Part shown: positions 1-9,183 of the stretch, one piece after another
How the letters are laid out: each line of letters starts with the position of its first letter
How positions within the stretch are numbered: position 1 is the first letter of the stretch
DNA from: Heliobacterium chlorum
GTDB taxonomy: Bacteria; Bacillota; Desulfitobacteriia; Heliobacteriales; Heliobacteriaceae
Assembly: GCF_014502795.1 (NCBI RefSeq)
Contig: NZ_JACVHF010000001.1
Span: 558,001 to 622,000, forward strand
DNA: 64,000 nucleotides
Direction: 5' to 3'
Made by a program: the position numbers and the translations under genes
The notes under the pieces: generated by a model
What the model was told of the DNA's origin: nothing
Seen by the model: only the letters and a program-made list of their open reading frames with translations
The model's database searches: none

Positions 1-1
1 C

Positions 2-628
2 TCCCAGACGATTGCACTCATTTTAGCTTATTTAAATGCGGATCAAGCTTCGATCATCATGTCAGCGCTCCCTCCGGAACGGCAGGCGGAAATCGCTCGT
101 CGTATTGCCCTGATGGACCGTACCTCTCCGGAAGTTATCCGCGAGGTGGAAATGGTTTTAGAGAGGAAATTATCTTCACTCGTATCTCAAGAGCATACCA
201 GTGCCGGCGGTCTCGACACTGTGGTCGAAATGCTCAACCGGGTCGATCGCGGTACAGAAAAATCCATTATGGAAGCTCTGGAGATTCAAGATCCCGAATT
301 AGCAGAAGAGATCAAGAAACGCATGTTTGTCTTTGAAGATATTATCATGCTGGATGATCGCTCCATTCAGCAGGTCTTGCGGGAAGTGGATACGAAAGAT
401 TTGGCTCTCGCCCTCAAAGGTTCCAGCGAAGAAGTGGTTCAAAAAATATTCAAAAACGTGTCCAAACGAGCTGGTGAAATGCTGCGTGAAGATATGGAAT
501 TCATGGGCCCTGTCCGCCTCCGTGACGTAGAGGAAGCTCAACAACGGATTGTTAACGTAATACGCAAGCTGGAAGAAGCCGGTGAAATCGTCATTGCTCG
601 CGGCGGAGGAGATGAATTGATTGTCTAA
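2..628 (+). CDS. fliG: Flagellar motor switch protein FliG (5' partial)
   Basis: FliG sits on the MS ring and transmits torque from the stator to the rotor. The window opens inside the gene: the frame is open from base 2 and begins SQTIALILAYLNADQAS, which is the middle-domain EHPQT-like segment, so roughly the first 130 residues lie outside. The C-terminal torque domain is complete, including the charged helix around DDRSIQQVLREVD and the end KLEEAGEIVIARGG. The ATG at 59 is internal and not the start. The stop overlaps the TTG start of fliH, so the two are translationally coupled. Identification is firm; only the 5' end is missing. Confidence 0.95.
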   Translation, partial: SQTIALILAYLNADQASIIMSALPPERQAEIARRIALMDRTSPEVIREVEMVLERKLSSLVSQEHTSAGGLDTVVEMLNRVDRGTEKSIMEALEIQDPELAEEIKKRMFVFEDIIMLDDRSIQQVLREVDTKDLALALKGSSEEVVQKIFKNVSKRAGEMLREDMEFMGPVRLRDVEEAQQRIVNVIRKLEEAGEIVIARGGGDELIV

Positions 629-1409
629 GGTTATCAAGTCATCGATCCTTCGAACTAACTCGCCCAAGTATTTAGAAGTTCTGCCCGTTACATTTCAACC
701 TCAGGAGATCCTTCCTGAGGTTGAGCCAGAGAAAACGATCGATCCGGTTCAACTGGCGGAAGAACAGGCAGAACGTATCATGGAAGAGACTCGCTTGGCT
801 GTCCAAGATCTTTTAAATAAGGCAAAAGAACAGGCCAATGCCATCCTCGCTGAAGCAAATCGACAAGCAGAAGAAATCACTCGTTTAGCTGGGCACGAAG
901 TGGATACACTGCGGCGATCCCAAGCAGAACTGGGCTACCAGGAAGGCTACAAAAGGGCTGTTGAACAAGCACAGAGTCAAGCCGAAGCAATCATCGACGA
1001 AGCACATCAGGAGGCAGAAGCGGCCCGACAAGCTAAACTTACCTATATAAATAGCAAAGAGCCAGAGATCGTCGAGCTTTCTATCCAGATTGCCGAAAAA
1101 ATTTTGCAATACGAGATCGCGAATAAACCTGATGTAGTGTTGAATATCGCAATGAACGCGATAAACAAAGTTCGAGACATGAGTGCAGTTGTGTTAAAAA
1201 TTCATCCTCAAGACTATCCACTTGTTCAATCAGCCAAACCTGAATTGATGCGCTTAATCAAAGGGTTGCGCTCGTTGACTGTGGAAATGGATGAAACAGT
1301 TGACCGCGGTGGCTGCATTATCGATACCAGCCATGGCTATGTAGACGCACGGATAGAGGCGCAGTTGGAAGAAGTCTCAAGAGTGATTCGTGAAGTCATG
1401 CACAGCTAG
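621..1409 (+). CDS. fliH: Flagellar assembly protein FliH
   Basis: FliH is the negative regulator and stator-like partner of the export ATPase FliI at the flagellar type III export gate. The 262-residue product has a long charged coiled coil (about residues 40-140, rich in EQA/EAN/EAH heptads) and a C-terminal V-ATPase E-subunit-like domain with EIVELSIQIAEKIL and IDTSHGYVDARIEAQL. It starts at TTG, overlapping the end of fliG by eight bases, with GGAGG about ten bases upstream. It lies directly before fliI as in other flagellar operons. FliH is poorly conserved in sequence, so position and architecture carry much of the call. Confidence 0.88.
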   Translation: MSKVIKSSILRTNSPKYLEVLPVTFQPQEILPEVEPEKTIDPVQLAEEQAERIMEETRLAVQDLLNKAKEQANAILAEANRQAEEITRLAGHEVDTLRRSQAELGYQEGYKRAVEQAQSQAEAIIDEAHQEAEAARQAKLTYINSKEPEIVELSIQIAEKILQYEIANKPDVVLNIAMNAINKVRDMSAVVLKIHPQDYPLVQSAKPELMRLIKGLRSLTVEMDETVDRGGCIIDTSHGYVDARIEAQLEEVSRVIREVMHS

Positions 1410-1421
1410 GGGAATGGTGCG

Positions 1422-2723
1422 ATGCAAAAATACATGCAAGCGATACGCAACATGGACCCTGTTCGTATGAACGGGAAAGTATCCCAAGTCATCGGACTTG
1501 TCGTCCAGTCAGATGGTCCCAGTGCGAACTTGGGAGAACTGTGTCTCGTATCTACGCAATCGAAAACCGAGTGGGTCCGAGCCGAAGTGGTTGGTTTTCG
1601 GGAAAAAAAGACCTTACTGATGCCCCTGGGGAACATGGCCGGCATCGGCCCTGGCTCTCAAGTCTTAGCTACAGGTGACGAACTGAAAATCCCTGTCGGG
1701 TATCCCCTTCTCGGTCGCGTTCTTGATGGTTTGGGAAATCCGATGGATGGGTTAGGTCCTCTTCCGGTAGACGAAACGTATCCCCTCATGGCCAACCCTC
1801 CCAATCCGTTGACCCGTCAGCGGATTCGACAGTCCCTTTCTTTGGGAGTTAAAGCGATGGACGGCCTTTTGACCTGTGGTAAAGGTCAGCGGATGGGCAT
1901 TTTCGCCGGTTCCGGTGTCGGTAAAAGTACTCTATTGGGAATGATCGCCCGGAACACAACGGCTGACATAAATGTCATCGGTTTAATCGGTGAACGGGGG
2001 CGGGAAGTCCGAGAGTTCATCGAAAAAGATCTGGGGCCGGAGGGGTTGTCCCGGTCAGTCGTCGTCGTCGCCACCTCCGATCAACCGGCACTCGTTCGGT
2101 TAAAAGGAGCTTTTGTGGCAACTGCTATCGCGGAGTACTTCCGAGACCAAGGCAAAGATGTCATGCTGATGATGGACTCAGTGACCCGCTTTGCCATGGC
2201 CCAACGGGAAGTTGGATTGGCCGTCGGTGAACCGCCAGCAACGCGAGGTTATACACCTTCCGTTTTCGCTCTTCTGCCAAAATTGCTGGAACGTTCTGGT
2301 ACATCTCACAGCGGAACCATCACTGGGCTATACACGGTGCTTGTGGACGGTGATGACATGAATGAACCGATCGCTGATGCTGTTCGCGGGATTTTAGATG
2401 GACACGTCATTCTCTCGAGAGATTTGGCGGCCCAAAACCATTATCCAGCTGTTGATGTACTCAATAGTGTGAGCCGTGTCATGATCGAGTTGATCGAACC
2501 AGAACACCGTGACGTAGCTGCCCAATTGCGTCAGGTATTGGCTACATACCGCGAAGCCAAAGACCTGATCGATATTGGAGCCTACCAGCGAGGGGCCAAC
2601 CCACGAATCGACTACGCCCTTGATAAAATTGAAGCCTGCCGCTCCTTTTTACGGCAGGATATATATGAGTCAGTTCCTTTTTCAGAATCGGTGCAGCAGA
2701 TTAAGGATATCTTTGTTCGATGA
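1422..2723 (+). CDS. fliI: Flagellum-specific export ATPase FliI
   Basis: FliI is the cytoplasmic ATPase energising export of flagellar rod, hook and filament subunits. The 433-residue protein has the normal family length, a Walker A loop GSGVGKSTLL near residue 162, a Walker B segment VMLMMDSVTRFAMAQRE, and the F1-beta-like stretch AVGEPPATRGYTPSVFALLP. It begins at ATG 1422 after a GGGG-type ribosome binding site. Its ATGA end overlaps the fliJ start, indicating coupled translation of the ATPase and its chaperone-escort. Confidence 0.97.
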   Translation: MQKYMQAIRNMDPVRMNGKVSQVIGLVVQSDGPSANLGELCLVSTQSKTEWVRAEVVGFREKKTLLMPLGNMAGIGPGSQVLATGDELKIPVGYPLLGRVLDGLGNPMDGLGPLPVDETYPLMANPPNPLTRQRIRQSLSLGVKAMDGLLTCGKGQRMGIFAGSGVGKSTLLGMIARNTTADINVIGLIGERGREVREFIEKDLGPEGLSRSVVVVATSDQPALVRLKGAFVATAIAEYFRDQGKDVMLMMDSVTRFAMAQREVGLAVGEPPATRGYTPSVFALLPKLLERSGTSHSGTITGLYTVLVDGDDMNEPIADAVRGILDGHVILSRDLAAQNHYPAVDVLNSVSRVMIELIEPEHRDVAAQLRQVLATYREAKDLIDIGAYQRGANPRIDYALDKIEACRSFLRQDIYESVPFSESVQQIKDIFVR

Positions 2724-3175
2724 AACCCTTTCGATTTAAGTTACAAGCAGCCTTAAGTCTAAAATTGCGTCAAGAAGATATACTCAAAGGAGATCTGCAG
2801 CGACAACAAAAAGTCATTGAAGGACTTGAGTATGAACTGCGGGAAACGCAAAAAAAAATGGCCGAAGCTATCGAAAATATTCGTCCCACTCCTGGAGCAG
2901 TTTTTGATGTCGAAGCGAGGCTTTTTTTTAATCAATTTTGGCTTAAACTCAAGTCACTAGAAAGCTGTCAGATTTCGGAAATTGAATCGGAACGGGACAC
3001 ACTTGCCAAGATACGGCAGCAATTGATGGAAACGATGCGTGAACGCAAAATACTAGAAAAGTTGCGAGAAAAACATCTGGCCGATTATCAACGTGAGATT
3101 CTGAGGGAAGAACAAAAAGTCCTTGATGAACTGGCACTCAGTCGATATATTCGCAATGAAAATACACAGGGATAG
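2720..3175 (+). CDS. fliJ: Flagellar export chaperone FliJ
   Basis: FliJ is a small coiled-coil protein that binds the FliI hexamer and FlhA and acts as central stalk and chaperone escort. The 151-residue product starts KPFRFKLQAALSLKLRQED, the typical FliJ opening, and is almost wholly helical and charged to the end. Start ATG overlaps the fliI stop by four bases (ATGA). Sequence conservation in the family is low; the N-terminal pattern plus placement after fliI make the call good. Confidence 0.88.
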   Translation: MKPFRFKLQAALSLKLRQEDILKGDLQRQQKVIEGLEYELRETQKKMAEAIENIRPTPGAVFDVEARLFFNQFWLKLKSLESCQISEIESERDTLAKIRQQLMETMRERKILEKLREKHLADYQREILREEQKVLDELALSRYIRNENTQG

Positions 3176-3186
3176 GAGGGGAGAAA

Positions 3187-4038
3187 GTGCCTGAAAAGGT
3201 AGATAGTCGGGAAAAACAAGGGATGTCCAATCTGAAACTGTTCTTCATATTGGCAGTACCTGTTATGCTTCTAGCTGCCTTGGCGGCGGCACAGACTGTC
3301 GGAGCTATCGATATCACCCCTTACCTCCGTCAAATCCCTGTTGTGGGAACGATGATACCTAAGAGTGACCCTGCAAAGCAAGGTTCCCAGCAAACCCTCG
3401 AAGAAGCTCGCATCGCACAGTTGGAAGCGGAAAAAGCTGACTTGGATGCGAAATTAGCAGAAGTACAATCTAAATCGACGACACCCATTGCCCAAGACAG
3501 CCAGGTTTTGAAAGAAAAAGCCGACTTGGAGAAACAACTCACAGACATAAAAAATCAAATTGATAAAGATAACCGCGTAAAACTAGACACACAAAAACTT
3601 GCTGAGCGCCTTTCTGCTATGAAACCGGCCAGTGCCGCCAAAATTATGGAGAACTTACCCGACGATACCGTTAACAGCTTGCTCGATCAAATGGACGTAG
3701 ATGTAGCCGCAAAAATAACGGCAGCTTTAGATCCTGTTCGTGCCGCCCGGTTGACGATGCCAACGGGTGGGGAAGATCAGGAAGCACGCCGAAAGGCTGA
3801 TGCTGATTTAAAGCGTAGTCAACTGTCCAAAGCCAACTATCAAAATATCGGCAAGTCCTTGGCTGCCATGAAGGTGGAAGATGCTGCTGCCGTCATTGAA
3901 CAACTGCCTGATGACATCAGCGTATCGATCCTTCGTGAAATGGATCAAACGGCTACCGGAAAGATCCTTTCCGAACTGGCTTCCATCAATCCGGAACGGG
4001 CGGCTCGCCTCGTCGCTTTAATGGGGCGAACTGTGTAA
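3187..4038 (+). CDS. MotE-like membrane protein with MgtE N-terminal repeats
   Basis: The 283-residue product has a short basic N terminus, one membrane helix (about residues 18-36), a coiled coil (about residues 70-125) and two MgtE-N-type helical repeats: RLSAMKPASAAKIMENLPDD and SLAAMKVEDAAAVIEQLPDD. This is the architecture of the MotE/FlbB-like proteins found between fliJ and fliK. In other bacteria such proteins are stator chaperones or help place the motor. Start is GTG after GGAGGGGAG. There are no magnesium-channel segments, so it is not MgtE. The role in the motor is inferred from family and neighbours. Confidence 0.8.
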   Translation: MPEKVDSREKQGMSNLKLFFILAVPVMLLAALAAAQTVGAIDITPYLRQIPVVGTMIPKSDPAKQGSQQTLEEARIAQLEAEKADLDAKLAEVQSKSTTPIAQDSQVLKEKADLEKQLTDIKNQIDKDNRVKLDTQKLAERLSAMKPASAAKIMENLPDDTVNSLLDQMDVDVAAKITAALDPVRAARLTMPTGGEDQEARRKADADLKRSQLSKANYQNIGKSLAAMKVEDAAAVIEQLPDDISVSILREMDQTATGKILSELASINPERAARLVALMGRTV

Positions 4039-4125
4039 TATCCTTTCTACTTCATTTGAAAGGGGGGATGCCAGTAAGCCCTAAGCAGAATCGGTCAAGG
4101 AAAGAGAACTCAGGGAGGTGAATCT

Positions 4126-5862
4126 ATGGCAGATATCTCATCGATTGAGGTCACACGATCCATTCTTTCGAATGCCTCCGCAGAATCTACAGCGAAGGGT
4201 ACGTCGACGGCGTCGGGAAAAGTCTTTGGTAGTTTTCTGCAGGACATCATGCCATCCATCACTGATGGTAGGTACGGAACATTACAGAACGCTAAATACG
4301 ATCCTGTTCGAGCTTTTGAAGCATCCAGCTATTCCAACCGTTATCAATTGAATAAATACATACAGCTGCATAGCAACAGCAATACCAAACCTAATGTTTC
4401 AAGCCATAGGTCGGAATCATCTGCAACGGATCCGCAAAGGCAATTGAAGCAAGCCCAATCGACGAAATCACAGTCATCGAATCAACAAAAGAACCATGTT
4501 CAAAAAGTCTCTGCAGAAGAAATTGCACAAGACCAAAAGGACGCAGCGGAAGAGACAAGGCAGGACAGGTCGAACGAAGTGGATCGAGCAGAAACAGAGT
4601 CTAAGGAGAAAACAAATTCTGAGAGTCGGGACGTTGCGGTGAGCGATGAACAGGACGCTTCTCAACCGGAAAAAACAAAAGAAGGGTCTAGTGATTCTTC
4701 TATTCCAAGCGAACTTCTGGCACTTCTAAACAAGCTTCCCGATGATGTCAAAAAAAGCGCTCTTACACAGGATTCGGTCAATCCTGTTGATTCGACTGCA
4801 CAGACCACTACTTCAGTTACAACGGCTGGAGAACAGGGGAAACAGGCTGCACAAATAGAGGTTATTTCTCAGGGCCAGCAACTGATCCCTCGAACTGATG
4901 CAGATGAAGCCACATTGATGAAACAAGGATCTGTTCCATCACAAACAGGATCGACAACTGATTTGAACCTCGCCGCGTCGAAGGAAGCTCAAAGGGATTC
5001 GTCCGATAACCAGGTAGTTGTTATAGATAACCGGGTGAATGTGAGTCCGAATCAACTGTCTTTGATCGCTCAACTGAGAAAAACGGCAACTGACGATGCC
5101 AAATCGAGTGAGGCGATGCCCAGAGACATGCAACTTACTGTTGATGGACAACAGACGAATCAAAGTCAAGGATCACAGTTATCCGGGGTCACCGCTGTCG
5201 TTACGGGTAACGGGCAGCAGGCGGGAAGTTTTTCCGGAGGCCAAAAGCAATCTGACCTCTTTCACGAAATGACCCAAAATGGAGCGATAGCAGGGAAGGA
5301 AGACCCTTTTTCACGTCAACCCGATGGGCAAGGTGTGAGTTCCAGAACGACTAACGATTTCTCCGCTTTCATCAAAGCAGCAGGCAAAGAGGATGTAAAA
5401 GCATCTCGTCAAGAAGTGTTTCGCCAAATGGTGGAAAACACTCAGCTGTTGAAAAAAAGCGGTGGCAGTGAATTAAAAATCCAATTAAAGCCAGAAGTCT
5501 TAGGAAAAATGCAACTCAGTTTGTCTATAGATTCAGGTATTGTGTCGGTCCGTTTTTCCGCGGAAAATCCGCAAGTACGTCAAATGCTTGAATCCAATCT
5601 GCCGGAGTTGAAGCACTCTTTGGAAGAACAGGGATTAAAATTTGACCGTATAGAAGTGTCTGTAGGAAATCAAAATCTAAACTCTCAACAGCAGGGAGGG
5701 TCCTCCAATCCTTCGAGCTGGAGTCAGGAAAATGAATACGGCCGACCTTACTCATCCAACACGGGAACTGTAGAGGCAGAGGTTGAGTTGGGTCAAGAAT
5801 CAAAACAAAACCTAATCGGGAGATACAATCAGGACGATACGACCGTCGAATTTTTAGCCTAA
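4126..5862 (+). CDS. fliK: Flagellar hook-length control protein FliK
   Basis: FliK is the secreted ruler that measures the hook and switches export specificity through FlhB. The 578-residue product has a long low-complexity N-terminal part rich in S, Q, T, E and D (about residues 60-420) and a compact C-terminal Flg_hook domain (about residues 440-520) with SELKIQLKPEVLGKMQLSLS and ESNLPELKHSLEEQGL. It starts at ATG behind GGGAGGTG. The position before flgD fits. Only the C-terminal domain is recognisable; the rest evolves freely in this family. Confidence 0.9.
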   Translation: MADISSIEVTRSILSNASAESTAKGTSTASGKVFGSFLQDIMPSITDGRYGTLQNAKYDPVRAFEASSYSNRYQLNKYIQLHSNSNTKPNVSSHRSESSATDPQRQLKQAQSTKSQSSNQQKNHVQKVSAEEIAQDQKDAAEETRQDRSNEVDRAETESKEKTNSESRDVAVSDEQDASQPEKTKEGSSDSSIPSELLALLNKLPDDVKKSALTQDSVNPVDSTAQTTTSVTTAGEQGKQAAQIEVISQGQQLIPRTDADEATLMKQGSVPSQTGSTTDLNLAASKEAQRDSSDNQVVVIDNRVNVSPNQLSLIAQLRKTATDDAKSSEAMPRDMQLTVDGQQTNQSQGSQLSGVTAVVTGNGQQAGSFSGGQKQSDLFHEMTQNGAIAGKEDPFSRQPDGQGVSSRTTNDFSAFIKAAGKEDVKASRQEVFRQMVENTQLLKKSGGSELKIQLKPEVLGKMQLSLSIDSGIVSVRFSAENPQVRQMLESNLPELKHSLEEQGLKFDRIEVSVGNQNLNSQQQGGSSNPSSWSQENEYGRPYSSNTGTVEAEVELGQESKQNLIGRYNQDDTTVEFLA

Positions 5863-5901
5863 AATGAAAATGGAAGAACCGATAAAAGGAGGCGAAACCC
5901 A

Positions 5902-6450
5902 GTGGCTAGCCCGATTGAAAATACAGGTCCGGTCTACCAGAATCAAACGGGTTCAACGACTCAACGGAAAACAAATGACAGTTTAGGCAAAGATGATTTT
6001 TTGAAACTTCTCGTTACCCAACTAAAGTATCAAGATCCCATGCAACCGATGGAGGATAAAGAGTTTATTGCTCAAATGGCCCAGTTCAGTGCATTAGAGC
6101 AAATGAAGAACATGGCTGAGGGGTTTACGGAGTTAAAAACATCCCAAGAAGAAATGTTTAAAAACATGAGTAATCTATTTTCTACACAACAGAACTTACA
6201 GATGGATAATCTCATTTTCCAATCGGTCAGTTTCACAGGAAAAACGGTAGACGCTACTGTCGCTAAGCTTGATGAAGCAGGAAAACCGGTCACAAATGCT
6301 GATGGACAAGAGGTTACGGAAAGCATTCATGGTACTGTTAAGGCCGTTAAAATCGAGAAGGGTATTCCCATCCTGCAAGTGGAATACAGCCAAGATGGCG
6401 TAACAAAGAGCCGCAATGTTTACCTCGGTGAAATTAACCAAATCGCTTAA
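5902..6450 (+). CDS. flgD: Flagellar hook assembly (cap) protein FlgD
   Basis: FlgD caps the growing hook and is needed for FlgE polymerisation. The 182-residue product has the diagnostic N-terminal block [20 protein letters not shown] followed by [17 protein letters not shown], and a short beta-rich C-terminal part. Start is GTG with AAAAGGAGGCG upstream. It sits between fliK and a small flagellar-operon gene, upstream of flgE, as in Clostridia and Bacilli. Confidence 0.95.
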   Translation: MASPIENTGPVYQNQTGSTTQRKTNDSLGKDDFLKLLVTQLKYQDPMQPMEDKEFIAQMAQFSALEQMKNMAEGFTELKTSQEEMFKNMSNLFSTQQNLQMDNLIFQSVSFTGKTVDATVAKLDEAGKPVTNADGQEVTESIHGTVKAVKIEKGIPILQVEYSQDGVTKSRNVYLGEINQIA

Positions 6451-6479
6451 ACATCAAACAGATGAGGAGGTCACCGGCC

Positions 6480-6863
6480 GTGGATACCCGTATCGTCTAT
6501 CCACAACCGTTAATGCCCGGAATTGGCAAGCCGGTAACCGGGATTACTCCCCATCCCAATGCCAAGGCTTCCGAGGAATCTTTCCAAAAAATCCTCGATC
6601 AAAAAGCCCTAAAATTTTCTGCGCATGCTTTACAGCGGCTTACACAGCGTAACATCAAGCTCGATGATGCTGAGATTAGCAAACTGAACGAGGCCGTGGA
6701 CAAGGCGAGTCAAAGAGGAGCTAGGGAATCTCTTATTCTTATGAAGGATATGGCCTTGGTCGTTTCGATTAAAAACCGAACAGTCATCACGGCAGTGGAT
6801 GGGTCGGCCATGAAGGACAATGTGTTTACCAATATCGACAGTGCAGTCATCGTACCGGATTGA
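6480..6863 (+). CDS. Small flagellar operon protein (TIGR02530-like)
   Basis: A 127-residue soluble protein of the type found between flgD and flgE in Firmicutes (the TIGR02530 'flagellar operon protein'). Recognisable features are LKFSAHALQRLTQRNIKLDD and the end IKNRTVITAVDGSAMKDNVFTNIDSAVIV. I prefer GTG 6480 to the upstream ATG at 6462, because the ribosome binding site GAGGAGG lies at 6464-6470, inside any product begun at 6462 and correctly spaced from 6480. The biochemical role is unknown; position suggests hook assembly. Confidence 0.82.
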   Translation: MDTRIVYPQPLMPGIGKPVTGITPHPNAKASEESFQKILDQKALKFSAHALQRLTQRNIKLDDAEISKLNEAVDKASQRGARESLILMKDMALVVSIKNRTVITAVDGSAMKDNVFTNIDSAVIVPD

Positions 6864-6952
6864 CAGGCTGGACCTCTGATGAGGAAGCCTTGGCTGTGGA
6901 GTGATGGAAACAGCCATCCGGGCAAATACCCGAAAGGGGGAGGTCTTTACTT

Positions 6953-8269
6953 ATGATGCGTTCGCTCTTTTCCGCAGTTACGGCTTTGCGGAATCACCAG
7001 ACTCGTATGGATGTCATCGGCAACAACATTGCTAACGTGAACACAGTCGGCTTTAAGAAAAGCCGGGTTACCTTTTCTGATACTCTCAACCAAACCATTC
7101 GCGGAGCTTCTTCCGGTGATGATGGCGGACGAGGCGGTACAAACCCTATGCAGGTCGGTCTAGGTATGAATGTGGCGACCATCGAAATGGTTCCGACGGC
7201 GACGAGTGTCCAAGGGACCGGGAAAAACTCCGATTTAGCTATCGATGGAGATGGATTCTTTTTGCTTGATGACGGAGGTACCCAGTACTACACCCGTGCA
7301 GGGAACTTCGATCTAGACAACGAGTATCGCTTTGTCCGTACAGACAATGGGATGAGAGTCATGGGCTATATGGCAGATCCCACCGGAGCGATTGATACGA
7401 CCAAAGCCCCAGTGGAAATCAACCTCAAAGATAAACAATACATGAAAGCCTACGCAACGAATCGTGTTGAGTTCTTTAGAAACCTGGGAAGCACAAGCGG
7501 AAAAACGAACGCGATTGAGAAGACGGTAGAAGTGTATGATTCCCAGGGTGGTAAACACGATTTAGTCGTTCAGTTTAAAAATGTTAGTTCTGCCGGCGAC
7601 CCGAATCACTGGACAGTAAATGCTAAAATTAAATCTGGTAATGGAACTGGGTATATATCCGGTTTAATATCCGGTAATTTGCGTTTCAACAACGATGGTA
7701 CGTATAAATCATTTAGTGCCGTAACCACTGTTCCTTTTAACTATAAAAACGGTACAACTTCTGCCAAAGTCATGTCTGCTAAAGTTTACAGCGCAGCTTT
7801 TGTATTCCCGAGCGCAAAAAATGATACTAACTTCTATATAGACTTCAGTAAAATGACCCAGTTTGCTTCGGAGACGACTGCCGACAAGTTGGATCAAAAC
7901 GGCTATGCCGACGGGTCGTTGAAGTCCTATGCAATTGACTCGTCAGGAGCATTGACCGGTGTTTTCTCAAATGGTAAATCTTTAGCCCTGGCACAAGTTG
8001 CCGTTAGTTCTTTTTCCAACCCTGCCGGTTTGCTAAAAGCAGGTTCAAACTTGTATACCAAATCGAATAACAGCGGTATGGAGAACACAGGGACACCGGG
8101 AAGCGGAAGCCGTGGCGCCATTCAACCAGGTGCCTTGGAGATGTCCAACGTCGATCTGTCCCAGGAATTTACCGATATGATCACCACCCAACGGGGGTTC
8201 CAAGCGAACAGCCGTATCATTACAGTTTCTGATACCATGTTGGAAGAGTTGGTGAATTTGAAACGATAG
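6953..8269 (+). CDS. flgE: Flagellar hook protein FlgE
   Basis: Structural subunit of the hook, the universal joint between rod and filament. The 438-residue product has the rod/hook N-terminal signature RMDVIGNNIANVNTVGFKK, a variable central part, and the C-terminal coiled-coil motif SNVDLSQEFTDMITTQRGFQ followed by NSRIITVSDTMLEELVNLKR. The length is typical for a Gram-positive hook protein. Start ATG 6953 has GGGGGAGG upstream. An intrinsic terminator follows directly at 8280-8316. Confidence 0.95.
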   Translation: MMRSLFSAVTALRNHQTRMDVIGNNIANVNTVGFKKSRVTFSDTLNQTIRGASSGDDGGRGGTNPMQVGLGMNVATIEMVPTATSVQGTGKNSDLAIDGDGFFLLDDGGTQYYTRAGNFDLDNEYRFVRTDNGMRVMGYMADPTGAIDTTKAPVEINLKDKQYMKAYATNRVEFFRNLGSTSGKTNAIEKTVEVYDSQGGKHDLVVQFKNVSSAGDPNHWTVNAKIKSGNGTGYISGLISGNLRFNNDGTYKSFSAVTTVPFNYKNGTTSAKVMSAKVYSAAFVFPSAKNDTNFYIDFSKMTQFASETTADKLDQNGYADGSLKSYAIDSSGALTGVFSNGKSLALAQVAVSSFSNPAGLLKAGSNLYTKSNNSGMENTGTPGSGSRGAIQPGALEMSNVDLSQEFTDMITTQRGFQANSRIITVSDTMLEELVNLKR

Positions 8270-8279
8270 GATAGCTGGC

Positions 8280-8316
8280 GGGCGGGTTAGGTAAACCAAC
8301 CCCACCCGCCCTTTTT
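8280..8316 (+). terminator. Intrinsic terminator between flgE and flbD
   Basis: GGGCGGGT (8280-8287) pairs with ACCCGCCC (8304-8311), followed at once by TTTTT. It lies only eleven bases after the flgE stop and inside the motility operon, so it probably lowers read-through and makes hook protein more abundant than the distal gene products. Confidence 0.8.
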
Positions 8317-8334
8317 CTAAAGAGGGGGATGTTA

Positions 8335-8541
8335 TTGATCAAGCTAAGCCGTCTAAATAAGACGGAACTCGTAGTTAACGCTGAACTGATCGAAACGATA
8401 GAATCGACCCCTGACAGCGTAGTAACCTTGACGACAGGAAAAAAACTGGTCGTGCTCGATAGTACGGATGAAATCATCGCAAAAGTCATTGCCTACCGGC
8501 TAGCCTGTTCGGGTCGAAACAAAGATTTAGAGCAAATGTAA
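8335..8541 (+). CDS. flbD: Flagellar protein FlbD
   Basis: A 68-residue protein of the FlbD family (small, conserved after flgE in many flagellated Firmicutes and spirochaetes; molecular role unknown). The product reads IKLSRLNKTELVVNAELIE at its start, the usual FlbD opening, then a segment resembling GKKLVVLDSTDEIIAKVI. I place the start at TTG 8335, not ATG 8329, because GAGGGGG (8322-8328) would abut the ATG with no spacer but is six bases from the TTG. Confidence 0.88.
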   Translation: MIKLSRLNKTELVVNAELIETIESTPDSVVTLTTGKKLVVLDSTDEIIAKVIAYRLACSGRNKDLEQM

Positions 8542-8658
8542 ACGTTGACAAAAAGAAGGAGCTAGCAGGAAGATCACGAATCAATATATAATGGGTAATG
8601 AAAGCTGTAAGCTGGTTTTAATGTAACACTCATATACGAGGAAGGAGCGTTTTTCCGG

Positions 8659-9138
8659 ATGGCTGAAACCGAAAACGCCCCCCAAAAAAAACCTATGAAC
8701 GTAAAGTTGATCGTTATCGTGGTTGCGGTTCTGGCTGCCGCTGCCATTATCGCCGTGGGGGTTTTTTATTACTTTGTCAGTCCCAGCACATCCGCTACGA
8801 ACAAAACGCAGGCTGTGCGAACACCGGGAGTCCTCTTTGAAATCGGTGATTTCACTACGAACTTGGCCGATCCAGGAGGAAAGCGGTTTCTTAAAGCAAA
8901 AGTAACGATGGAACTGAACGAAGAAAAGAAAGATGAGAAAAAACTAGCCGAATTAAAAGAACAACTGCCGATCATTCGTGACCGAATCCTAAACATACTC
9001 AGTTCAAAAACGGTAGAAGACTTACAGACAAATGAAGGCCGGGACAAAGTAAAAAAGGAAATATTGATTGCGCTCAACAAACAGTTTGGGGCTGACAGAT
9101 TTCGCAATGTATATTTCTCGGATATTGTTTACCAATAG
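8659..9138 (+). CDS. fliL: Flagellar basal body-associated protein FliL
   Basis: FliL is a single-pass inner-membrane protein around the stator units that supports torque under load. The 159-residue product has a polar N terminus, one membrane helix (about residues 14-36), and an extracytoplasmic SPFH-like domain with LFEIGDFTTNLADPGGKRFLK and a C-terminal VYFSDIVYQ. Start ATG follows GAAGGAGCG. motA and motB, often next to fliL in Clostridia, are absent from this window. Confidence 0.92.
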   Translation: MAETENAPQKKPMNVKLIVIVVAVLAAAAIIAVGVFYYFVSPSTSATNKTQAVRTPGVLFEIGDFTTNLADPGGKRFLKAKVTMELNEEKKDEKKLAELKEQLPIIRDRILNILSSKTVEDLQTNEGRDKVKKEILIALNKQFGADRFRNVYFSDIVYQ

Positions 9139-9183
9139 TTCTACCCACAGCGGGACTTATAATTTTGGAGGTGAGGGTAGAAC

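Noticed and set aside
3187-4038. MgtE magnesium transporter
   Set aside because: Only the N-terminal helical repeats are present; the five-helix channel domain is missing and the context is flagellar.
8545-8592. TTGACA and TATAAT upstream of fliL as a promoter pair
   Set aside because: The boxes are 36 bases apart, far too much for one promoter; TATAAT alone has no suitable -35.
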